This document shows, in pieces, positions 13,304-20,715 of a DNA stretch of 64,000 bases. Made by a program: the position numbers and the translations under genes. The stretch comes from Lactiplantibacillus paraplantarum (GTDB lineage Bacteria; Bacillota; Bacilli; Lactobacillales; Lactobacillaceae): NCBI RefSeq assembly GCF_003641145.1, contig NZ_CP032744.1, positions 2,170,001 to 2,234,000 on the forward strand, read 5' to 3'. The notes under the pieces were generated by a model. It was not told the origin of the DNA. It ran no database searches and saw nothing but the letters and a program-made list of their open reading frames with translations. Numbering within the stretch: position 1 is the first letter of the stretch; each line of letters begins with the position of its first letter.

Positions 13304-16300
13304 TTATGCTTCATGTTTCCGACGAGAAACGCCAAAGTATAGCGCTGAACCCATCAATAAGGTTGAAAGACCCAAGACAGCCAAAGCAGTCCCGTTTTCG
13401 TCTTCATCCGTTTGAGGTAACGTCTTCGCGTCAGAAGTCGTCGTCTTCGTCGTTACAACTGGTTGTAATGATGCGGAAGCAGGAACAACCCCACTCGTAC
13501 CATTGCTAGTTGCAGTCGTGGTTGGCGTTACTTCATCATCAGAAACCGTGGTTGCTGGTGCGGTTGAAGCCGCCGTCGTTGATGAACCAGTGTTGACAGT
13601 GTCATCACTTGGCGTCGTAACAGGGGCAGTAGTCGTGGTACCAGTACCGCCACCATTGACGTTATCACCAGTACCAGGTGCGGTGGTTGGTGCCGTCGTG
13701 ATGGTTCCGCCACCGTTATTACCATTGTCACCAGTACCAGGTGCAGTGGTTGGCGCAGTCGTTGTACCACCATTATCGGTCTTAGAATAAGTTAAAGTAA
13801 TCGTAGCATCATCAGCGACCGTACCAGTCAATGCGCCATCAGCTGACTTGTAAGTGTAGCCATCGATTGTTGGTGTTGCGACCGTGTATGTGTCCCCAAC
13901 TTTGTATGTTGTGGTCGTAGCGGTCTTGATGGTGTTACCATCAGCATCGACATAATTTACCGTAATCGTCTTAGTTTGTTCAGTTGGTGTCGTGCTACCG
14001 TTCTTCGTGTAAACAAGGGTAACTGTGTTACCGTTATATGCAATCGTCCCGGCAATAGCATCACCAGTTGCATGGTCATACGTGTAACCAGCAATTTCTG
14101 GTTGACCGACCGTGTAAGCTTGACCAACGATATATTCAGTTACACTAGACGTCTTGATGGTGTTGCCATCAGCGTCAACGTAATTGATCGTCAAGTTAGC
14201 TTTGTTTTCAACAGGTGTCGTTGAGTCCTTGGTGTAAGTTAAGGTAATGGTCTTATTACCATCAACCGTACCAGTTAAGGCGCCATCAGCTGACTTGTAA
14301 GTGTAACCATCAATGGTTGGCGTCTCAACGGTATAAGTTGAACCGTTGTCCAAGGTTTGGGTCGTCGCCGTCTTAATTGTCTTACCTTCAGCATCAACGT
14401 AGTTTACCGTAATCGTTGATTGTTCGACTGGTGTCGCATCCTTGGTATAAGTTAAGGTAATGGTCTTATTACCATCAACCGTACCAGTTAAGGCACCATC
14501 AGCTGACTTGTAAGTGTAACCATCAATGGTTGGCGTCTCAACGGTATAAGTTGAACCGTTGTCCAAGGTTTGGGTCGTCGCCGTCTTAATTGTCTTACCA
14601 TCAGCATCAACGTAGTTTACCGTAATCGTTGATTGTTCGACTGGTGTCGCATCCTTGGTATAAGTTAAGGTAATCGTCTTATTACCATCAACCGTACCAG
14701 TTAAGGCGCCATCAGCTGACTTGTAAGTGTAACCATCGATGGTTGGCGTCTCAACTTTATAAGTTGAACCGTTGTCCAAGGTTTGGGTCGTCGCCGTCTT
14801 GATCGTCTTACCATCAGCATCAACGTAGTTTACCGTAATCGTTGATTGTTCAACTGGGGCTGCATTCTTAGCGTAAGTTAAGGTAATTGTCTTATTGCCG
14901 TCGTACGTCCCGGTTAAGGAATCACTAGCTGACTTATACGTGTAACCATCAATTGTTGGTTGGTCAATCGTGTAAGTCGTGCCGTTATCACCAGTCGAAG
15001 TAGTTGAATCCTTGATTACATTGCCAGCTTCATCAACGTAATTTACAGTAATGTCAGATTGTTCGACAACTGGAGCATAAACAAAAGTTACTGTATTAGC
15101 GCCAGCAACAAGCGTACCTGCAGCAATGTTTCCTGATTGAACATCACCGTCACCAATCTTGTAACCCGTGTAGGTATAGCCATCAAGACTTGGAGCAGTT
15201 AATTCATACGTACCGCCTGCACGAGTAAAGGTTCCATCAGTACCTTGCGTATACTGGTTGGATGCAGCCACAGTTGATCCATCAGCAGTTTGATAGTTAA
15301 CAACAATACCGGTATTTTCAGCGTATACTAATACAACTTCATTGTTGGTAGCATCCGTATCAACTGTCCCAGTGAGGCCATTTGCATCACCAGTAACATT
15401 ATTGCTTGCACCATAGAGTGCATAGCCATCAATCGTTGCTGGATTAATAGTAAAAGTTGTTCCAACTTTCCCACTCTTAGTTACACCACCGTCAATCTGA
15501 GTATACTTAGGGGTACCATCAGCATTAACACCGGTGATTACAACATACGCCACACTGACATCTGAAGCATCTTCAGCTGGCGTAGTAATCGTCGTGTCTG
15601 TAGTTACATTTGTTGTATAATCCCAACCAATTTGATTTGATCCTGCTGCGGTATCATGAACAGCACGTGGAATATCAGTAAAAGTTAAACCACCATTTGC
15701 AGAACTGCTAGTAGTAGCAGTGTAAACATAATTTAGTTGTAAATAACTGTTGTCCGCAAGTGAGTCAGCGTAAACGACACTTGGCATGCCAGCTGCATCA
15801 TTATCAGTAAGCGTTGTGGTCGTTCCATCAGTAATAACCCCATCAGTTAGTGTATTACCAACTGTATATGATGTTAATTTCCAAGTACCAGTTGCAGAAG
15901 CAACGTTCCCCTTCACTGCAAACGAACCATTAGCGTCTGTCCAATCAACACTAGAATTTTTTGATAGCGTGACTGTGACATCGTAAGTAGTGTCAGCTTC
16001 AGTAGCAAAATTTGTACCATCAACAACGGAATTTACGTTGTCCGCTCCTGCCGCATCTGCATTCTTAACTACTTGACCTTTACCACTAGCTACGGTAGAT
16101 GTAGCTTCTGATGTCGATGCACTAGCCGCTTCAGAAGTAGTTAGTGTTGCTTCACTAGTAACCTTCGGTGTTGCGTCAGATGTAGGTGTAGTGACTGTCG
16201 GAGCTGTTTGTTCAACAGTCGCAGTAGTAGCAACACTAGCAGCTCGTGATTGTACCTTAGCAGAGGTCGCAACAGCAGTTTGCGTAGTGTCATCTTGCTG

Positions 16301-16681
16301 TGCGGCTGAATTTCCGCTCGCTGAAGTAGCACTTTGTGTTGCAACAGTTGCGGTCGAACTGGCAGCACTACTTGAAGATGTTGCTGTTGAACTAGCTGTG
16401 CTTGACGTTGAAGTTGCAGTTGAAGATGCAGAACTGGCATCCGTAGCAGCTGACGAAGTCGTTGCTGAACTAGTTGCAGCTGAACTAGCAGCACTAGAAA
16501 CTTGTTCTGTGTTGGTGTCCGTGTTTGCAGAAGTATCAGCTGAAGCATTAACGTTGGCAAAAACTAAACCAGCAGCTAGAGCTAACGTGGTTGCACCGGC
16601 ATAAACCCAACGTTTACCGTCTTTATACATCTTTACCCGATAAACTGAATCACCGGTCATTTTTTGATTATCTTTTGACAT
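13304..16681 (-). CDS. Serine-rich MucBP adhesin, LPXTG-type anchored
   Basis: A 1125-residue cell-wall protein; ATG 16681 follows GGGGAGGATT. The N-terminus has a KxYKxGKxW signal (VKMYKDGKRWVYAG, then a hydrophobic core ending VFANVNASA). About 45-190 is almost pure Ser/Ala/Thr. A non-repetitive adhesion-like region (about 200-400) follows, then seven MucBP-type repeats of roughly 70 residues (ITVNYVDADGKTIKT...DGYTYKSADG), a Thr/Gly/Pro stalk, and the sorting signal LPQTDE with a membrane helix and RRKHEA tail. LPQTxE is the L. plantarum sortase pattern. Such proteins bind mucin, and serine-rich ones are often O-glycosylated. A GtfB-like gene lies directly downstream; no SecA2/SecY2 genes are seen nearby. 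Confidence 0.9.
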   Translation of the reverse strand: MSKDNQKMTGDSVYRVKMYKDGKRWVYAGATTLALAAGLVFANVNASADTSANTDTNTEQVSSAASSAATSSATTSSAATDASSASSTATSTSSTASSTATSSSSAASSTATVATQSATSASGNSAAQQDDTTQTAVATSAKVQSRAASVATTATVEQTAPTVTTPTSDATPKVTSEATLTTSEAASASTSEATSTVASGKGQVVKNADAAGADNVNSVVDGTNFATEADTTYDVTVTLSKNSSVDWTDANGSFAVKGNVASATGTWKLTSYTVGNTLTDGVITDGTTTTLTDNDAAGMPSVVYADSLADNSYLQLNYVYTATTSSSANGGLTFTDIPRAVHDTAAGSNQIGWDYTTNVTTDTTITTPAEDASDVSVAYVVITGVNADGTPKYTQIDGGVTKSGKVGTTFTINPATIDGYALYGASNNVTGDANGLTGTVDTDATNNEVVLVYAENTGIVVNYQTADGSTVAASNQYTQGTDGTFTRAGGTYELTAPSLDGYTYTGYKIGDGDVQSGNIAAGTLVAGANTVTFVYAPVVEQSDITVNYVDEAGNVIKDSTTSTGDNGTTYTIDQPTIDGYTYKSASDSLTGTYDGNKTITLTYAKNAAPVEQSTITVNYVDADGKTIKTATTQTLDNGSTYKVETPTIDGYTYKSADGALTGTVDGNKTITLTYTKDATPVEQSTITVNYVDADGKTIKTATTQTLDNGSTYTVETPTIDGYTYKSADGALTGTVDGNKTITLTYTKDATPVEQSTITVNYVDAEGKTIKTATTQTLDNGSTYTVETPTIDGYTYKSADGALTGTVDGNKTITLTYTKDSTTPVENKANLTINYVDADGNTIKTSSVTEYIVGQAYTVGQPEIAGYTYDHATGDAIAGTIAYNGNTVTLVYTKNGSTTPTEQTKTITVNYVDADGNTIKTATTTTYKVGDTYTVATPTIDGYTYKSADGALTGTVADDATITLTYSKTDNGGTTTAPTTAPGTGDNGNNGGGTITTAPTTAPGTGDNVNGGGTGTTTTAPVTTPSDDTVNTGSSTTAASTAPATTVSDDEVTPTTTATSNGTSGVVPASASLQPVVTTKTTTSDAKTLPQTDEDENGTALAVLGLSTLLMGSALYFGVSRRKHEA
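14218..14856 (-). repeat. Three tandem 213-bp repeats in the adhesin gene
   Basis: Three near-identical 213-bp units (register marker GTGTCGCATCC at 14431 and 14644) each encode one 71-residue MucBP repeat. They differ from each other at few positions, while the flanking MucBP units are diverged. This points to recent expansion, and the copy number may vary between strains. Confidence 0.85.
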
Positions 16682-16726
16682 ATGGAATCCTCCCCGAGCA
16701 CCCACGATTTTCTGCATTTATGTAAA

Positions 16727-16760
16727 ATGATGGGTGACAAATCGCTTGCCAGCCCATCAT
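16727..16760 (-). terminator. Hairpin between peptide array and adhesin gene
   Basis: ATGATGGG and CCCATCAT enclose an 18-base loop. There is no strong T run after it on the minus strand. It may attenuate read-through from the peptide genes into the adhesin or protect an mRNA end. Confidence 0.4.
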
Positions 16761-16833
16761 CTTAGTCGTGCTTATCGTGTTGTGCTTAATAACACCATTA
16801 CGATTTTGTTGGCATTCAGTTATATTTAACGAA

Positions 16834-16965
16834 TTAGCCCTTAAATGCGGCAATAACGTTTAAGATAAAACTGTGTAATCCACCAAAGATGTCGTTAGAA
16901 ACACTTGATGTATATGATGATGTGTGTGTACCTGGTAAAATATGAAAATCATTGAAAAAGCTCAT
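16834..16965 (-). CDS. Tandem small peptide 1 (43 aa, type A)
   Basis: The last of eight paralogous peptide genes in transcription order. The peptide starts MSFFNDFHILPGTHTSSYTS, continues SVSNDIFGGLHSF and ends ILNVIAAFKG. The N-terminal half is polar and rich in Ser, Thr and His. The C-terminal 18 residues alternate hydrophobic and polar positions like an amphipathic helix. There is no Cys, no double-Gly leader and no Sec signal. Its ribosome binding site (GGGGATTAATCTC) is weaker than in the other copies. It differs from peptide 3 at two positions only. Unknown family. Confidence 0.75.
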   Translation of the reverse strand: MSFFNDFHILPGTHTSSYTSSVSNDIFGGLHSFILNVIAAFKG

Positions 16966-16995
16966 GAGATTAATCCCCTTTAGTTTAGTTAATTA

Positions 16996-17127
16996 TTAGC
17001 CCTTGATGGCTGAGATAACGTTTAATACGAATTGGTAGAAAGTACCAAGTGGTTGGTTGCTGACATAACTAGTATGTGATGACGTATGCGTACCTGGTAA
17101 AAAGTGCAAATCTGAAAAGAAACTCAT
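16996..17127 (-). CDS. Tandem small peptide 2 (43 aa, type B)
   Basis: Shares the start MSFFSDLHFLPGTHTSS with the family, but the middle is HTSYVSNQPLGTFYQF in place of YTSSVSNDIFGGxHSF. It ends VLNVISAIKG. It is nearly identical to peptide 8 (two changes) although five type A genes lie between them. A GGAGGATATACATT leader precedes ATG, and 30 bp separate it from peptide 1. The B form lacks the D-I-F-G-G motif, so the two forms may have different partners or activities. Confidence 0.78.
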   Translation of the reverse strand: MSFFSDLHFLPGTHTSSHTSYVSNQPLGTFYQFVLNVISAIKG

Positions 17128-17205
17128 AATGTATATCCTCCCTCATTATTTAAATAATATCAAGATATTAATTAATAAATTGATTAATTTATTTATCTAA
17201 ATAGA

Positions 17206-17337
17206 TTAACCCTTGATCGCTTTGATAACGTTCAAGATGAAACTATGCAAGCCACCAAAGATATCGTTGGAAACACTTGATGTGTATGATGACGTGTGTG
17301 TACCTGGTAAGATATGGAAATCATTGAAGAAACTCAT
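17206..17337 (-). CDS. Tandem small peptide 3 (43 aa, type A)
   Basis: Type A with the C-terminus ILNVIKAIKG, the most basic tail among the 43-residue members. AGGAGGATTTATATT precedes the start. The spacer to peptide 2 is 78 bp, longer than the usual 30-37 bp and AT-rich, which may hold an RNA processing site. Confidence 0.78.
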   Translation of the reverse strand: MSFFNDFHILPGTHTSSYTSSVSNDIFGGLHSFILNVIKAIKG

Positions 17338-17368
17338 AATATAAATCCTCCTGAAAGATTAGTTAAGA

Positions 17369-17512
17369 TTACTTGCTGAATAAGCCCTTGATTGCTGGAA
17401 TCAAGTTTAAGATGAAGCTGTGGAAACCACCGAAGATGTCGTTGGAAACACTTGATGTGTATGATGATGTATGGGTACCTGGTAAGACGTGGAAATCGTT
17501 AAAGAAACTCAT
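17369..17512 (-). CDS. Tandem small peptide 4 (47 aa, type A, extended)
   Basis: Type A with an extended C-terminus, ILNLIPAIKGLFSK. A proline sits in the putative amphipathic helix and a Leu-Phe-Ser-Lys tail is added. This end resembles short membrane-active peptides. The strong site AGGAGGATTTACATT lies upstream, as in peptides 5 and 6. Confidence 0.78.
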   Translation of the reverse strand: MSFFNDFHVLPGTHTSSYTSSVSNDIFGGFHSFILNLIPAIKGLFSK

Positions 17513-17544
17513 AATGTAAATCCTCCTATAATTGTTTGACTAAA

Positions 17545-17676
17545 TTACTTTTTGAATGCAGCGATCAAGTTCAATACGAAGCTGTGGAAACCACCGAAGA
17601 TATCGTTGGAAACACTTGATGTGTATGATGACGTATGCGTACCTGGTAAGACGTGGAAATCGTTAAAGAAACTCAT
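17545..17676 (-). CDS. Tandem small peptide 5 (43 aa, type A)
   Basis: Type A, N-terminal HVLPGTHTSS and C-terminal GGFHSFVLNLIAAFKK. It differs from peptide 6 by the last residue only (Lys against Asn), so these two are a very recent duplicate pair. The spacer to the next gene is 32 bp. Confidence 0.78.
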   Translation of the reverse strand: MSFFNDFHVLPGTHTSSYTSSVSNDIFGGFHSFVLNLIAAFKK

Positions 17677-17706
17677 AATGTAAATCCTCCTATTTGTTTG
17701 ATTAAA

Positions 17707-17838
17707 TTAGTTTTTGAATGCGGCGATCAAGTTTAATACGAAGCTGTGGAAACCACCGAAGATATCGTTTGATACGCTTGATGTGTATGAAGAAGTATGG
17801 GTACCTGGTAAGACGTGGAAATCGTTAAAGAAACTCAT
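17707..17838 (-). CDS. Tandem small peptide 6 (43 aa, type A)
   Basis: Type A, ending LNLIAAFKN. Compared with peptide 5 the codons differ at several synonymous positions in the S-Y-T-S-S-V-S-N segment while the protein is kept. That argues for selection on the peptide sequence rather than simple recent copying. Confidence 0.78.
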   Translation of the reverse strand: MSFFNDFHVLPGTHTSSYTSSVSNDIFGGFHSFVLNLIAAFKN

Positions 17839-17875
17839 AATGTAGATCCTCCTATAATGTGATTGATTTTTATTA

Positions 17876-18016
17876 TTAGCTAAACAAACTCTTGATTGCA
17901 GGAATCAAGTTTAAGATGAAACTGTGGAAGCCACCAAAAATGTCGTTAGAAACACTTGATGTGTATGATGACGTGTGGGTTCCTGGTAAGAAGTGCAAAT
18001 CAGTAAAGAAACTCAT
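17876..18016 (-). CDS. Tandem small peptide 7 (46 aa, mosaic)
   Basis: The N-terminus TDLHFLPGTHTSS is of the type B kind, while the middle (SYTSSVSNDIFGGFHSF) and the extended tail (LIPAIKSLFS) match type A peptide 4. This looks like a recombinant between family members. AGGAGGAGTTATTC precedes ATG. Confidence 0.78.
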   Translation of the reverse strand: MSFFTDLHFLPGTHTSSYTSSVSNDIFGGFHSFILNLIPAIKSLFS

Positions 18017-18184
18017 GAATAACTCCTCCTTTTTGGTTAATTAATGGTTAGTTCCTCAAGTCTCGATATTGAATCGCGAGACTCGATTAATGGAAAACAA
18101 ATTAAGTTCTGCAAGCTTCGGTTAAGCGGTTAGAAAATTCAACTAATTAATCATCAGCCTCTCTAACACCCGCATCTGGCGATC

Positions 18185-18316
18185 TTAACCCTTAACTGCA
18201 GCAATCACATTCAACACAAACTGATAGAAAGTACCAAGTGGTTGGTTGCTGACATAACTAGTATGTGATGACGTGTGGGTTCCTGGTAAGAAATGTAAAT
18301 CACTGAAGAAACTCAT
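18185..18316 (-). CDS. Tandem small peptide 8 (43 aa, type B, first gene)
   Basis: The first peptide gene after the putative promoter at 18456-18484. Sequence MSFFSDLHFLPGTHTSSHTS, YVSNQPLGTFYQF, VLNVIAAVKG. AAGGAGGATTTGATT precedes ATG. A 168-bp spacer separates it from peptide 7 and holds an inverted repeat (AGTCTCG at 18059-18065, CGAGACT at 18077-18083). The first gene could therefore be made in a different amount from the following seven. Confidence 0.78.
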   Translation of the reverse strand: MSFFSDLHFLPGTHTSSHTSYVSNQPLGTFYQFVLNVIAAVKG

Positions 18317-18455
18317 AATCAAATCCTCCTTAGAAAATTTACAAATCATTCGTTGATTAGTAACACAATTATCAATAATTTAATTTATCCTGTTAAATAA
18401 CTAATATTGATTACTAATGCGAATGTGAAACAAGTAACCTCGTTTACGATTTAAA

Positions 18456-18484
18456 TATTAACTAATTATCCCTACAATCGTCAA
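18456..18484 (-). promoter_or_regulatory. Candidate promoter of the peptide array
   Basis: On the minus strand TTGACG (18484-18479), a 17-bp spacer and TTAATA (18461-18456). It would give a leader of about 130 nt before peptide 8. The surrounding 18320-18600 is very AT-rich and repeats the word TTACTAAT or its complement several times, possibly regulator sites. Confidence 0.5.
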
Positions 18485-18633
18485 TAAAATTACTAATATT
18501 TGAATAAATACAGGGCAGTATCATATTCAATTAGTAAATATACACACTATAGACTACTTACGCGTTTCATTAACGCCCCAAATTTGAGGGCAATATCAAT
18601 ATTATTTATATTTATCACGAGCTAGTCACAGCA

Positions 18634-18689
18634 CCAGAAAGCGTTTAAATCCTTGTTAGTATCGCTATTTAAGCATGGTTGCTTTCTGG
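18634..18689. promoter_or_regulatory. Inverted repeat upstream of the peptide array, with cre-like core
   Basis: CCAGAAAGC (18634-18642) and GCTTTCTGG (18681-18689) are perfect 9-bp arms; inside, TTTAAAT and ATTTAA can also pair. The left arm overlaps AGAAAGCGTTTAAA, which matches a CcpA cre site at most positions. The region 18317-18951 otherwise contains no ORF I can support. Confidence 0.4.
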
Positions 18690-18872
18690 CACGCGCCTAC
18701 TTTTTTTCCCGATTATGTCTCTTATCATTCATAAATTAGTAACCTAAAAAATAATTATAAAATTAGCTTTTTTCAACTTATTATTAAAATTATTAATACT
18801 TTTAGCCGATTTTTTACCGCTTCTATTGTCCGCGTTAACCAACACTTACCATTAAAATACATTATTTTTCAC

Positions 18873-18912
18873 AAAAAAAGTGGTCATTGCCATCGTTCAG
18901 CAATAACCACTT
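18873..18912 (-). terminator. Terminator of the ABC-GT operon
   Basis: On the minus strand AAGTGGTTATTGC pairs with GCAATGACCACTT (one mismatch), followed by seven T residues. It separates the transporter/glycosyltransferase operon from the peptide array, so the two are independent transcripts. Confidence 0.85.
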
Positions 18913-18951
18913 ACTAATCTTAATAATCGAATCGTATCGCTCTAAATGCTT

Positions 18952-20715
18952 CTAACCGTGTTGATATTGCAACCGGTAAAAGTCACGATAACGTTCATGC
19001 GTTGCTAATAAGGATTCATGATCGCCATCTCCAGTAATGCAGCCATCCTCCATAAAGAGAATCCGCGGGTACGCCTCAATTTGATTCAGGCGATGGACAA
19101 TGGTAATGGTCGTCAAGTCAGCTGGTAAGGTCGCCAATAGCTGCGTGACCCGTTCTTGGTTCTGATTATCAAGGCTAGCCGTCGCTTCATCGAGAATCAG
19201 TAACGATGGCTCGCGGACGAGTGCGCGAACAATGGCTAAGCGTTGCCGTTGTCCACCTGAGACATTGAGGCCCCGCTCACCAACATCAGTGTCCAGACCC
19301 GCCGAGAGCTCCGCCAACCAATCGGCCAGACCGACTTGCGTCAATAATGCACTCAACTGTTCATCTGGCACGGCCTGAGTTGACCCTAATAACAGATTGT
19401 CGCGAATTGTTCCTGGCATTAGATCGACTTCCTGACTCACGTAACCAATCTGATTACGAATCGACGGGATTGTATAACTGTCCATTGCCTGACCGTTGAC
19501 GTCCAGATCACCGCGGGTCGGCGTATAATAGGCCTCTAATAACGAGACTAAGGTTGTTTTCCCACTACCGCTCTCACCAATCAAGGCAATTCGTTCACCA
19601 CGGTGGATCGTTAAATCAACGTCCTTGAGTACTGGTTTATCATGTTCATAACCAAAATCAACGTGATCAAAGTCAACCGTATCGATCGTTGTCAATGTTT
19701 CCCCAGATAACCGTTTATCTTCTTCGGGACTATCTAAGATATTATCAATTCGTTCGGTTGCCCCGACCGTTTGTTGGAGTGCCGTTACTAAGCCCGTTAC
19801 GCTACTTAGTGGTGAGATCATTTGGACTGCATACATTAAGAAAGCCACTAAACTTCCAATCGTCAAAGCCTTTGTTTGAACCAAAATACCGCCATAAACA
19901 ATGATAATAAAAATCGCTGCCAACAACATAATGTTAAGGACTGGGTTCAATACAGAAATCAACTTGATTTGGCGAACACTGAAGCCCTTGATCCGATCAA
20001 CTTGATCGCTTCCTTGCTGTTTCAATGCCTTTTCAGCAACCATTGCTTTCACTAACCGGTTTTGTCCAATCATTTGAACCGCAGCACTATTCAAATTGGC
20101 CGTTTCTTTTTGAATCGCTTTGGAAATTCGCGCTAACACTTGCCCCATTGGGACGATAATCACGGCCATTAGTGGGACCACAATCAAAATAATAATCGTT
20201 AAGCGAAAGTTTAATAACAGCATTAACGTTAAGGAACCGATAATCGAAATGATCCCATTGATGGCGTTTGAGAACTGACTGGAAATCAATTCAAAAATCG
20301 TCGACGTATCATTGACCACCCGACTAGACAGTTCCCCCGTCCGATTATGATCAAAATACGGAATTGGTAAATCAACGATATGTTGCCATAGCGCACTACG
20401 TAGCGTTGAGACCGCGTCCACCCCTGTGTAACTGAGCAAGAAGCTCGACGCAACACTTGCAAATAATTGGACGACGATCACGACTGCCAAGCGTCCTAAT
20501 AACTGTCCCGAAGTGCCATGATTAAAAGCATCGATGAATTCTTTCAACATCAACGTAATCCCAAGGCTACAAATCGTGGCGACAAACGACAATAGGATCC
20601 CAACAATGAAGAGCCCCTTCTTTGGGTGGGCATGCGTCATGATCAGTCTTAGCAAATCACGGGTTCCATACTTAGCATGCGGTTGGTTAGCCGATGACGT
20701 GATATGTGTTTCCAT
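18952..20715 (-). CDS. ABC exporter, fused membrane and ATPase domains
   Basis: A 587-residue half-transporter of the MsbA/LmrA type. Six membrane helices lie in about residues 30-320. The ATPase has Walker A GESGSGKTT, signature LNVSGGQRQRLAIVRAL and Walker B LLILDEATASLDN. There is no N-terminal C39 peptidase domain, so it would not cleave double-Gly leaders. Its start lies 29 bp inside the end of the glycosyltransferase gene, so the two are translationally coupled. It is the last gene before a terminator and lies next to the peptide array; export of those leaderless peptides is an attractive but unproven role. A drug exporter is the alternative. Confidence 0.85.
   Translation of the reverse strand: METHITSSANQPHAKYGTRDLLRLIMTHAHPKKGLFIVGILLSFVATICSLGITLMLKEFIDAFNHGTSGQLLGRLAVVIVVQLFASVASSFLLSYTGVDAVSTLRSALWQHIVDLPIPYFDHNRTGELSSRVVNDTSTIFELISSQFSNAINGIISIIGSLTLMLLLNFRLTIIILIVVPLMAVIIVPMGQVLARISKAIQKETANLNSAAVQMIGQNRLVKAMVAEKALKQQGSDQVDRIKGFSVRQIKLISVLNPVLNIMLLAAIFIIIVYGGILVQTKALTIGSLVAFLMYAVQMISPLSSVTGLVTALQQTVGATERIDNILDSPEEDKRLSGETLTTIDTVDFDHVDFGYEHDKPVLKDVDLTIHRGERIALIGESGSGKTTLVSLLEAYYTPTRGDLDVNGQAMDSYTIPSIRNQIGYVSQEVDLMPGTIRDNLLLGSTQAVPDEQLSALLTQVGLADWLAELSAGLDTDVGERGLNVSGGQRQRLAIVRALVREPSLLILDEATASLDNQNQERVTQLLATLPADLTTITIVHRLNQIEAYPRILFMEDGCITGDGDHESLLATHERYRDFYRLQYQHG

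Noticed and set aside
13503..16604. Several plus-strand ORFs rich in Val and Ala or Leu and Gln opposite the adhesin gene
   Set aside because: They are shadows of the Ser/Thr/Ala-rich and MucBP repeat coding sequence on the minus strand.
16840..18300. LPGTH in the small peptides as a sortase motif
   Set aside because: The motif is near the N-terminus and is not followed by a membrane helix and basic tail, so it cannot act as a sorting signal. The local sortase pattern is LPQTxE.
16834..18316. CRISPR-like array
   Set aside because: The regular repeat pattern comes from coding sequence: units of about 160-210 bp with in-frame ORFs and ribosome binding sites. There are no short repeats with unique spacers and no cas genes.
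16834..18316. Class II bacteriocin precursors with double-Gly leaders
   Set aside because: No GG or GA cleavage site at the expected place, no Cys pairs, no YGNGV box, and the nearby exporter lacks a C39 peptidase domain.
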